A stretch of 9,269 nucleotides of DNA from Dehalococcoidales bacterium (lineage in GTDB: Bacteria; Chloroflexota; Dehalococcoidia; Dehalococcoidales; RBG-16-60-22): positions 1 to 9,269 of the forward strand of contig JADHXF010000062.1 in assembly GCA_016783105.1 (NCBI GenBank), read 5' to 3'. A program made the translations under genes and the position numbers. The stretch's first letter is position 1. The number at the start of each line of letters is the position of its first letter. Under the pieces are notes generated by a model. It worked only from the letters and a program-made list of their open reading frames with translations. It was not told the DNA's origin and made no database searches. Below are positions 1-5,872 of the stretch, piece after piece.

Positions 1-581
1 TCTGGAGCCTGAACACTATAACCAAAGGCGGCCCGCCGTTCAATCGCCCCACCGGGGTAGCGGTGGCTGAATCGGGCAACATTTACGTTGCTGACGGTTA
101 CGGCAACGCCCGGGTGCACAAGTTCACCTCTGACGGTAAGCTGCTGCTATCGTGGGGTGGACCGGGCTATGGCCCGAGCGAGTTCCGGCTGCCGCATGAT
201 ATATTCGTGGACAAGCAGGAGCGGGTGTGGGTTCCGGACCGGGAGAACAGCCGTATCCAGATTTTTGATAGCAATGGGAAATTCCTGGACCAGTGGGAGA
301 ACATTTTCCGCCCCACCGATGTTCACATCGACGACGATGGTGTCGTATACGTCTCCGAGCTGTCTCTGCGGGTAAGCATTTTCAGTCCGGACGGTGAAGT
401 GCTGGCGCGCTGGAGCACGCAGGAAGGGGCAAATCTGGACAACGCGCTTTTTGTCGCGCCTCATACTATTGCGCTTGACTCTCGCGGGGACATCTACACT
501 GGTGACGTCTCCTGGACATCCAATAATAGGCATCTTGACCGGGGCTCCAATGTGCTGCGGAAGTTCGTCCGTAAATCATAG
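1..581 (+). CDS. NHL-repeat beta-propeller, amidating-lyase-like (5' truncated)
   Basis: The reading frame is open from the first full codon at base 3, so the gene begins before the window; the GTG at 63 is internal. The 192 visible residues contain four NHL-type blades (starting at about residues 12, 60, 102 and 151), each with the hydrophobic / D-G-x-hydrophobic-Y-V / D pattern. The first reads D-G-Y-G-N-A-R-V and the second L-P-H-D-I followed by D-R-E-N-S-R-I-Q. These closely resemble the peptidylglycine alpha-amidating lyase (PAL) propeller. By my recall of rat PAL, Tyr33, His65, Arg80 and His154 of the fragment match its catalytic Tyr654, zinc ligand His690, Arg706 and zinc ligand His786. 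The remaining zinc ligand would lie upstream of the window. Bacterial members have unknown substrates, so lyase activity is inferred from residues only. Any signal peptide would be in the missing part. A hydroxyacid dehydrogenase gene follows after 26 bases, suggesting cotranscription. Confidence 0.85.
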   Translation, partial: WSLNTITKGGPPFNRPTGVAVAESGNIYVADGYGNARVHKFTSDGKLLLSWGGPGYGPSEFRLPHDIFVDKQERVWVPDRENSRIQIFDSNGKFLDQWENIFRPTDVHIDDDGVVYVSELSLRVSIFSPDGEVLARWSTQEGANLDNALFVAPHTIALDSRGDIYTGDVSWTSNNRHLDRGSNVLRKFVRKS

Positions 582-607
582 CTAGAAGTATAGAAATGGG
601 AGAGACG

Positions 608-1573
608 ATGGCCAGTAAAAAAGTTATTGTGCCCGAGACCATCCACCCTGCCGGGCCGGAGATTTTGAAGCAGGTGGCTGATGTTATTTATGAAGCGGAG
701 CAGTCGGGGAAGCCTTTGCGGGAGTTCACTGACGAGGCGCATGCCATCATTGTCCGGTTGGGGGAGATAGACCGGGAAATGCTGGAGCAGGCGAAAAACC
801 TGATGATTATCGCCAAGCACGGCGTTGGCTACGACAACATCGATATTGAGGCGGCCACGCAGAAAAAAGTGGTGGTTATCAATACGCCGCTGGATAACGC
901 TGAATCAGTTGCCGAACACGACCTAGGTCTGATGCTCGCTATTAACAAGAAGATAGTGGAGGCCGACCGGGGTATTCGTATTGGCAAGCCGAAGCCGCGG
1001 AAAGATTTGGTCGGGGTGGAGCTGAAAGATAAAACACTGGGCCTCATCGGCGTGGGCCATATCGGCTCCACGCTTGCCGGCCAGTGCCGGGCGGCGTTCA
1101 ATATGAGTGTTATCGTGTACGACCCGTATGTTGCGAAGGAAAAAGCCGCCCAGCTGGGTGTTACCAAGATTGAGAAACTGGATGACATGCTGCCGGGCGC
1201 CGATTACGTTGTCATCTGCGTTCCGCTGACCAAAGAGACGGCCAACCTCATCGGCGCCAGGGAATTGAATCTGATGAAGCCCGGTGCTTTCCTGATAAAC
1301 AGCTCGCGGGGCGGCATCGTTGATGAGCAGGCTCTTTACGACTCTCTGGTCAAAGGCACAATCGCCGGGGCGGCGCTGGACGTTTTCCTCAAAGAGCCGC
1401 CAGCTACGGACCACCCGCTGTTCAGCCTGGATAACTTCATCGGTACGCCTCACATTGCCGGCGGCACCACGGAGGCAATGCGGCGGATGGCGACGACATG
1501 CGCGGAGGAAATTCTCAGGGTGTTCCGCGGCGAAAGGCCGAAATTCCCCATAAATCCTGAAATGCTTGATTAG
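608..1573 (+). CDS. D-2-hydroxyacid dehydrogenase (PGDH-like), NAD-dependent
   Basis: This 321-residue cytoplasmic oxidoreductase would interconvert a D-2-hydroxy acid and its 2-keto acid with NAD(H). Hallmarks, numbered from the ATG at 608, are A-K-H-G-V-G-Y-D-N-I-D at 69-79, the Rossmann loop G-V-G-H-I-G at 148-153, and the catalytic triad. The triad is Arg234 in S-S-R-G-G-I-V-D-E, Glu263 in D-V-F-L-K-E-P-P, and His282 in T-P-H-I-A-G-G-T. It is the short form: there is no C-terminal ACT regulatory domain as in many SerA proteins, so phosphoglycerate, glyoxylate/hydroxypyruvate or another small keto acid are all possible substrates. An ATG at 596 is also in frame. I prefer 608 because GGAG at 599-602 sits five bases before it, and the residues after it begin the usual beta strand (K-K-V-I-V). 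The gene follows the propeller gene by 26 bases and ends just before a strong hairpin. Confidence 0.9.
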   Translation: MASKKVIVPETIHPAGPEILKQVADVIYEAEQSGKPLREFTDEAHAIIVRLGEIDREMLEQAKNLMIIAKHGVGYDNIDIEAATQKKVVVINTPLDNAESVAEHDLGLMLAINKKIVEADRGIRIGKPKPRKDLVGVELKDKTLGLIGVGHIGSTLAGQCRAAFNMSVIVYDPYVAKEKAAQLGVTKIEKLDDMLPGADYVVICVPLTKETANLIGARELNLMKPGAFLINSSRGGIVDEQALYDSLVKGTIAGAALDVFLKEPPATDHPLFSLDNFIGTPHIAGGTTEAMRRMATTCAEEILRVFRGERPKFPINPEMLD

Positions 1574-1591
1574 CCACCGTTTGTTAAAGTA

Positions 1592-1627
1592 AAGAGGGGG
1601 AGTGTTTGTTTATCTACTCCCCCTCTT
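1592..1627. terminator. Bidirectional hairpin terminator between convergent genes
   Basis: A perfect 12-bp inverted repeat (AAGAGGGGGAGT at 1592-1603 and its complement at 1616-1627) encloses a 12-base loop. It lies between the stop of the plus-strand dehydrogenase (1573) and the stop of the minus-strand short-chain dehydrogenase (1656). The flanks are moderately T-rich on both strands (ATTGTTA after the stem on plus; TTACTTTAACAAAC when the arms are read on minus), so it could stop transcripts arriving from either side. The U-tracts are imperfect, so efficiency is uncertain. Confidence 0.85.
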
Positions 1628-1655
1628 ATTGTTAGGGCTCTGAAATCACGTATCT

Positions 1656-2417
1656 CTAGACGAAAGTCATACCGCCGTCAACCAGCAGTGTCTGGCCGGT
1701 GATGTAGCTGGATGCGTCCGAGGCCAGAAAAACGGCGGCGCCGGCATAGTCTTCTGGATAAGCCTCCCGGGCTAACGGTATATTATCAACGATTTTTTTC
1801 AATTCATCCGGATTATCTTCAAAGTATTTCTGGTTAATTGGTGTTATAGTCAGCCCCGGGCCGATGGCATTGACGTTGATATTATACTTGCTCCATTCGA
1901 GGGCGAGGGCGCGGGTCAGGTGAGAGACGCCAGCTTTGCCTGTGGCATAAACCCCTCGTCCTGGCTGTACTATCTGCGACAGAATGGAAGAGAGGTTGAT
2001 GATTTTGCCCTTTTTCTTTTTAATCATCTCTCTGCCAACGAGCTGGCTGCAGAGGAAGAGGCCTCTCAGGTTGGTATTGAGAATGGTATCCCATTCGTTC
2101 TCCTCAACTTCCTCCAGCGGTTTGCGTATCATCACAGCGGCGTTATTGACGAGGATATCTATCTTCTGGAACTGGTCAATCACCTTTTCCACCATGGCGG
2201 CAATGGAAGCCTTCTGGCTGACATCGGTGGGGATGGCTATGGCATTAAATCCTTCTTTCTGTAGTGTTTCCGCCGCTTTCTGCCCCTCAGCGGCGCGTCG
2301 GTTGGCGATGACTACCGTTGCTCCGGCACCGGCAAGGCCCTGGGTGATGCCGAGGCCAATGCCCTGGTTGCCACCGGTGATGATGGCGATTTTCCCCGAC
2401 AGGTCAAACATGTTCAT
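1656..2417 (-). CDS. Short-chain dehydrogenase (gluconate 5-DH / KduD-like)
   Basis: This 253-residue classical SDR is the usual size for the family. The cofactor motif T-G-G-N-Q-G-I-G is at 14-21, N-N-A-A (for N-N-A-G) at 91-94, the structural Asn at 116, and the catalytic Ser144, Tyr157 and Lys161 (Y-A-T-G-K). The C-terminus D-G-G-M-T-F-V is typical of sugar-acid SDRs such as gluconate 5-dehydrogenase and 2-deoxy-D-gluconate 3-dehydrogenase (KduD). The Asn-Arg-Arg after the second beta strand (39-41), rather than Asp, leans toward NADP(H), which is inference. The start at 2417 is set by AAGGAGG (2425-2431 on this strand) seven bases upstream. That ribosome site overlaps the stop codon of the preceding hydroxyacid dehydrogenase, so the two are closely coupled (12-base gap). 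It is the last gene of a three-gene operon and runs into the shared terminator. A different hydroxyl substrate is possible. Confidence 0.88.
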   Translation of the reverse strand: MNMFDLSGKIAIITGGNQGIGLGITQGLAGAGATVVIANRRAAEGQKAAETLQKEGFNAIAIPTDVSQKASIAAMVEKVIDQFQKIDILVNNAAVMIRKPLEEVEENEWDTILNTNLRGLFLCSQLVGREMIKKKKGKIINLSSILSQIVQPGRGVYATGKAGVSHLTRALALEWSKYNINVNAIGPGLTITPINQKYFEDNPDELKKIVDNIPLAREAYPEDYAGAAVFLASDASSYITGQTLLVDGGMTFV

Positions 2418-2429
2418 TTTCCGCCCTCC

Positions 2430-3476
2430 TTATTTCATCTCCTGATGGAATTTTTTCAGTTTGTTCTGGAATTCCGGCTTGTCCCAGACTTCCGGATTGA
2501 CCAGGGTCGCTGGCTTCTCACCATCAATCATCTGGCGTATCTGCTGGGCAATCAGTTCCCACATGGTGATGTAAAATTCATCGGTCATGGCGATGGAATG
2601 CGGGGTAACAATGACGTTTTCCAGCTTGAACAGAGGGTTGTCCGCCGGGGTTGGCTCCTGCTCGAATACGTCGATGCCGGCGCCCGCTATCCAGTCTTCC
2701 TTCAGTGCTTTTACCAGCGCTGCCTCGTCAATGACCGGACCGCGAGAGGTGTTGATGATGTAGGCGGTCGGCTTCATCTTCTTCAGCTCTTTTTCCCCGA
2801 CCAGATGACGGGTCTTTTCACTCAGCGGACAGCTGACGTTCACGAAGTCTGACTGGGACAGCACGGTATCCATATCGACCAGTTGCACATCGGTATCTTT
2901 GATGGCGTCCTGGGAAATGTAGGGGTCGTAGGCAAGGTGCTTCATGCCGAAGGGTTTGGCCAGCCGGAACAGGTCATGCCCGATGTTGCCGACACCGATT
3001 GAACCCAGGGTCTTCCCCATAAGGCCGATGCCCGGATACTTTTTTCTCCCATCATCCCATTTTCCCGCCCGTGTTACGATGTCCTTAAGGCGGAGGCGCG
3101 TTGCCAGGGCGAGCATCATGGCCATGATGCCGGTGGCCACCGGACGACGCACTGCCGCGGGGATGATGAAGAGGGCTACTCCGGCATCGGTGCAGGCGGG
3201 CACATCCACCATGTCATACCCGACGCCGCCCCGGTGGATGGAAAGGAGCTGCGGGCTGGCGGATAGCGTCTGCCTGGTCCAGTAGGGAGCGAAGGAAATC
3301 ACCATATCGAACCCGCGGGTCTGCTCCGTGGTAACCTTCTCAAAGTACTCCTGGAACTTGTCCCAGTCCACGTCTGGCATCTTGTCAAGGATAGATGGTC
3401 CAGGTCCGGGGCTGACGGACTTTCCTTCTGCGTCAAACAGGTCGCGGGTAACAGCCACTCTGGCTTTTTTGCCCAT
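2430..3476 (-). CDS. D-2-hydroxyacid dehydrogenase family protein
   Basis: This 348-residue protein is a second member of the family, and its operon partners differ from those of the copy at 608-1573. The Rossmann loop is G-V-G-N-I-G at 161-166. The catalytic set is Arg245 (T-S-R-G-P-V-I-D-E), Glu274 (D-V-F-E-Q-E-P) and His293 (T-P-H-S-I-A-M-T-D-E). The region that normally reads N-T-P-x-x-N-x-x-S-V-A-E is replaced by I-P-A-A-V-R-R-P-V-A-T-G at about 105-116, so the substrate-side loop and the start of the cofactor domain differ from textbook members. The long N-terminus with a P-G-P-G-P stretch near 23-27 is also unusual. The ATG at 3476 has AGGAGG (3486-3491) nine bases upstream. It lies between an HpcH/HpaI aldolase (64-base gap) and an SDR (12-base gap). 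A role in reducing or oxidising a small 2-keto/2-hydroxy acid in a sugar-acid pathway is inferred from context. Confidence 0.88.
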   Translation of the reverse strand: MGKKARVAVTRDLFDAEGKSVSPGPGPSILDKMPDVDWDKFQEYFEKVTTEQTRGFDMVISFAPYWTRQTLSASPQLLSIHRGGVGYDMVDVPACTDAGVALFIIPAAVRRPVATGIMAMMLALATRLRLKDIVTRAGKWDDGRKKYPGIGLMGKTLGSIGVGNIGHDLFRLAKPFGMKHLAYDPYISQDAIKDTDVQLVDMDTVLSQSDFVNVSCPLSEKTRHLVGEKELKKMKPTAYIINTSRGPVIDEAALVKALKEDWIAGAGIDVFEQEPTPADNPLFKLENVIVTPHSIAMTDEFYITMWELIAQQIRQMIDGEKPATLVNPEVWDKPEFQNKLKKFHQEMK

Positions 3477-3540
3477 ATTACGGTTCCTCCTGCTATGTTT
3501 GTATTGCTATATATGTGTTAAAGCACGCTGTTTAAAGTGC

Positions 3541-4368
3541 TTAGTCTATCAACTCGTGTGCCCGTTCGATTGCCGGACGCAGCGCTTCAACGTTGCCGTT
3601 GAGAACCGCGCCAACCAGAAGCATGTTATAGCCTGCTTTTGCCCATTTTGCCAGCGTTTCGGGAACGAAGCCCCCGATGCCGGCCACTTTGCCCGCTTTC
3701 TGGCATATCTGGAGAATCTGCTGCAGCTTCTCTTCCACTGCGGGAGCTGTGACCACTTCGGTGGCTACGGCTTTGGGGTCGAGGTTGCTGATATCTAATG
3801 CCAGGTCAAACGGCCCGACAATCGTGCCGGTGACACCTTCCAGGCTCAAAATACGGTGCAGGTTGCTGATATTCTCCAGGCTCTCAGTCTGGGGAAACAG
3901 CACCGTATTGTTGTTAACGTAATCCATGAGGGAGCGGAAAGGGACTTTGGTCAGGTCCTGGGAATCAATCAGATATGGGCTCAGGCCAATACCGGTGCCC
4001 CGGCGCCCGATGGGGGGGTAATACGACATATTCACGCCGTGGGCGGCTTCGTCCATGGTATTTACCAGGGGAAGCATCAGTCCGTTCACTCCGGCATCCA
4101 GATAGCACCGGTAGAAAGCGGCCTTATCCTCGGTCCGCATGATAAGTGGCATATCCATCTCGCGGCAGACCCGGATATATTCCCAGATTGTCTCCTTGTT
4201 AATCAGGCTGTGCTCCGTTTCCAGCATTAAATAACTGTCGCCCAGCTTTTTCAGCGCTTCGACGGTCTTACCCGGCTCTCCTCCCGGCCCGATGAGCTGC
4301 CCATAAACCTTCTCGCCGGCCAGCATTTTCTTTTTCAGATTCAAGGTTGCGTTTAGTCCCAAAGTCAC
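3541..4368 (-). CDS. HpcH/HpaI-family class II aldolase
   Basis: This 275-residue metal-dependent aldolase would reversibly cleave a 4-hydroxy-2-keto acid to a 2-keto acid (usually pyruvate) and an aldehyde. By recall of E. coli HpcH (His45, Arg70, Glu149, Asp175), the counterparts are His53 in E-T-E-H-S-L, Arg78 in M-R-T-E, Glu162 in P-Q-T-E-S, and Asp188 in G-P-F-D-L-A-L-D. The 25-residue His-Arg and 26-residue Glu-Asp spacings are both kept. The P-P-x-G-R-R-G-x-G segment at 118-126 is also typical. The exact substrate is unknown; aromatic-degradation, 2-keto-3-deoxy sugar acid and citrate-lyase-like relatives share these motifs. Start choice is uncertain: the GTG at 4368 has GGAGG only three bases upstream, whereas TTG at 4362 (two codons later) has about nine. 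It is the first gene of a minus-strand operon with two dehydrogenases and has a promoter upstream. Confidence 0.87.
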   Translation of the reverse strand: MTLGLNATLNLKKKMLAGEKVYGQLIGPGGEPGKTVEALKKLGDSYLMLETEHSLINKETIWEYIRVCREMDMPLIMRTEDKAAFYRCYLDAGVNGLMLPLVNTMDEAAHGVNMSYYPPIGRRGTGIGLSPYLIDSQDLTKVPFRSLMDYVNNNTVLFPQTESLENISNLHRILSLEGVTGTIVGPFDLALDISNLDPKAVATEVVTAPAVEEKLQQILQICQKAGKVAGIGGFVPETLAKWAKAGYNMLLVGAVLNGNVEALRPAIERAHELID

Positions 4369-4392
4369 ACTCCTCCTTAAAAAGATTTCCAG

Positions 4393-4416
4393 TGATGATG
4401 CGATAGAGCACCATCA
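4393..4416. promoter_or_regulatory. Imperfect dyad at the aldolase-operon start site (candidate operator or leader hairpin)
   Basis: TGATGATGC (4393-4401) and GCACCATCA (4408-4416) are inverted repeats matching at 8 of 9 positions around a 6-base centre. The 24-bp dyad covers the predicted transcription start of the minus-strand operon, where a repressor would commonly bind. It could instead act as a hairpin at the 5' end of the mRNA. No regulator gene is in view to assign it to. Confidence 0.4.
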
Positions 4417-4419
4417 GCA

Positions 4420-4449
4420 AGATTACCCAAACTGCTCGCCCTGTGTCAA
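4420..4449 (-). promoter_or_regulatory. Sigma-70-type promoter of the aldolase operon
   Basis: On the minus strand a perfect TTGACA (plus 4444-4449) is followed after 18 bases by TAATCT (plus 4420-4425), which matches the key first, second and last positions of a -10 box. Transcription would begin near 4413, leaving a leader of about 45 bases before the aldolase ribosome site. The -10 box is weak (3 of 6), which suits a regulated promoter. Confidence 0.6.
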
Positions 4450-4468
4450 GTTAATCCCGATAACCGGT

Positions 4469-4497
4469 TTGTGATTCACAGTCATTGCTGTTATAAT
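4469..4497 (+). promoter_or_regulatory. Sigma-70-type promoter of cinA
   Basis: TTGTGA (4469-4474) is followed after exactly 17 bases by a consensus TATAAT (4492-4497). The start site would fall near 4504, giving a leader of about 35 bases before the cinA ATG at 4540. This also rules out the in-frame GTG at 4501 as the translation start. The promoter is divergent from, and back-to-back with, that of the aldolase operon: the two -35 boxes are 19 bases apart. Confidence 0.75.
4470..4480. promoter_or_regulatory. Perfect 11-bp palindrome overlapping the cinA -35 box
   Basis: TGTGA-T-TCACA is a perfect inverted repeat with a one-base centre. It overlaps five of six bases of the cinA -35 box. A second palindrome, AACCGGTT (4462-4469), abuts it. 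Both lie between the -35 boxes of the divergent promoters, so a bound protein could affect both directions. It resembles a CRP half-site pair but lacks the six-base spacing, so CRP/FNR binding is not implied. Confidence 0.4.
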
Positions 4498-4539
4498 TGA
4501 GTGCAATTTTGCGTGGAAAAACAGTGCGGGGGGAATTCA

Positions 4540-5757
4540 ATGAAAGCTGAAATTATGTCCATTGGTACCGAACTGCTCCTCGGCGAGATAGTTGATACGA
4601 ATACCCCGTATCTGGCCAACCAGCTGTCCGTGCTCGGGATTGACCTCTATTTCACTTCTGCCGTGGGCGACAACTCGGCGCGGTTGCTGGGTACTCTCAA
4701 GCAGGCATGGGACAGGTCGGATATCGTTCTCACCACCGGAGGTCTCGGTCCCACGCAGGACGACATCACCCGTGACGTTATTGCCGCACTACTGGGTGAG
4801 AAGATGGAAGTGGACCCGCAGTTAAAGCAGGAGCTGGTTAACTTTTTTACCCGACGGGGTATAGAGATGCCGGAGAGCAATATCAGACAGGCAACGGTTA
4901 TCCCTTCGGCCACGGCGCTGGTTAACCCGCAGGGCACCGCCCCTGGCTGGTGGGTGGAAAAAGAAGGAAAAATTATCGTGGCTATGCCCGGTCCTCCGGG
5001 GGAAATGCATTATATGTGGGAAAACCAGGTTCTACCCAGATTGCAGAAAAGGACAGGTGCGGTCATTCTGACGCGCATGATAAAAACGTTCGGTACGTCA
5101 GAAGCTAAGGTTGACGAGATGCTGGCCGACCTGACGCCCTCACCGAATCCGACGCTGGCGACCTATGCCAAGCTCGATGGTATCTATATCCGAATCGCAG
5201 CGAAGGCAGAAAAGGAAGCAGAAGCAAGACAGATGGTAGATGGCCGTGAGGCTGACGTCAGAGCAATTCTGGGTGATATCATCTGGGGGATTGACGATGA
5301 TACTCAGGAATCGGTGGCGGGCAGGGCGCTTCTCGATAAAGGTCTGTCGGTGGCCGTTGCCGAGTCATTCACCGGCGGTTTTCTGACCCAGACGCTGGCC
5401 ACGGCGGCAGACAGCGAGCGCTATTTCAAGGGCGGTCTGATTGCGACGACCGGCGAAGCCAAAATGGCACTGGGTCTTGACCCGAAGCTGGCCAGAAGCG
5501 AGGACAAAGCCGAGGTAGCCAGGGCCATGGCGATTCTGGCGCGCCAGAAACTGGATGCCACGGTTGGCATCGGCATCGAGGGTGAAAGCGGCGTGGAACC
5601 GGAAAGCGGCATGATACCGGGCACGGTATACATTGCTCTTGATAGCGACAAAGTTGACGTGCATACCGTCCAGAGTTATTCCGGACGGCTCTACCAGATG
5701 AAACGAAGGGCAGCCTACTACGCGCTCTTTGACCTGGTGAAGTTACTGAAGGCATAG
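4540..5757 (+). CDS. cinA: CinA family protein (competence/damage-inducible protein A)
   Basis: The 405-residue protein has the full CinA layout. A molybdopterin-binding-like (MoCF) domain covers about 1-170, with G-T-E-L-L-L-G-E-I-V-D-T-N-T near the N-terminus, T-G-G-L-G-P-T-Q-D-D at 66-75 and M-P-G-P-P-G-E-M at 149-156. A KH-type linker spans about 175-255, and the C-terminal CinA domain about 255-405. In the family the N-terminal domain is an ADP-ribose pyrophosphatase (COG1058) and the C-terminal one an NMN deamidase (PncC), linked to NAD recycling. Here the C-terminal motifs are altered: A-E-S-F-T-G-G at 274-280 instead of E-S-C-T-G-G, A-T-T-G-E-A-K instead of T-Y-S-N-E-A-K, and G-I-E-G-E-S-G at 345-351 instead of G-I-A-G-P-G-G. 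Ser276, Lys308 and Arg383 remain. Deamidase activity may be reduced or changed. ATG 4540 is preferred because a G6 run (4528-4533) lies six bases upstream and the family's N-terminus starts there. It appears to be a single-gene transcript. Confidence 0.93.
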   Translation: MKAEIMSIGTELLLGEIVDTNTPYLANQLSVLGIDLYFTSAVGDNSARLLGTLKQAWDRSDIVLTTGGLGPTQDDITRDVIAALLGEKMEVDPQLKQELVNFFTRRGIEMPESNIRQATVIPSATALVNPQGTAPGWWVEKEGKIIVAMPGPPGEMHYMWENQVLPRLQKRTGAVILTRMIKTFGTSEAKVDEMLADLTPSPNPTLATYAKLDGIYIRIAAKAEKEAEARQMVDGREADVRAILGDIIWGIDDDTQESVAGRALLDKGLSVAVAESFTGGFLTQTLATAADSERYFKGGLIATTGEAKMALGLDPKLARSEDKAEVARAMAILARQKLDATVGIGIEGESGVEPESGMIPGTVYIALDSDKVDVHTVQSYSGRLYQMKRRAAYYALFDLVKLLKA

Positions 5758-5808
5758 GGCGCTCCGGTTTGCCGGCGTCTCATTACCTGTCATATTTGTT
5801 GTTTCCGC

Positions 5809-5837
5809 TTGCCCCTGAAAAGTGGCTGGCGTATAAT
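5809..5837 (+). promoter_or_regulatory. Sigma-70-type promoter of the ADH-kinase-PdxA operon
   Basis: TTGCCC (5809-5814) and a consensus TATAAT (5832-5837) are separated by exactly 17 bases. Transcription would begin near 5844, about 29 bases before the dehydrogenase ATG, with the ribosome site inside this leader. The -35 box matches 4 of 6. I see no convincing operator dyad around it and no strong terminator for cinA in the same gap (5758-5872). Confidence 0.75.
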
Positions 5838-5872
5838 CAAAATAGCGATACAAAGGAGGCATACCGAGCACT

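Noticed and set aside
596..607. ATG at 596 as the start of the first hydroxyacid dehydrogenase
   Set aside because: The purine-rich GGGAGAG just after it is better read as the ribosome site for ATG 608, and the four extra residues add nothing typical of the family.
923..1453. 176-residue minus-strand open frame inside the first hydroxyacid dehydrogenase
   Set aside because: It lies fully within a gene whose catalytic motifs are intact, and the antisense protein shows no domain features.
3328..3798. 156-residue plus-strand frame covering the aldolase/hydroxyacid dehydrogenase junction
   Set aside because: It overlaps two well-supported minus-strand genes and their intergenic region; its composition is irregular and it has no Shine-Dalgarno site.
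4470..4480. CRP/FNR binding site
   Set aside because: TGTGA and TCACA are present but separated by one base instead of six, so it is listed only as an unassigned palindrome.
4501..4539. GTG at 4501 as the start of cinA
   Set aside because: It falls at or before the predicted transcription start (near 4504), adds 13 residues not found in the family, and has no ribosome site, unlike ATG 4540.
5760..5785. Possible cinA terminator from CCGG-TTTG-CCGG
   Set aside because: The stem is only four base pairs and no T-run follows, so I do not call it a terminator.
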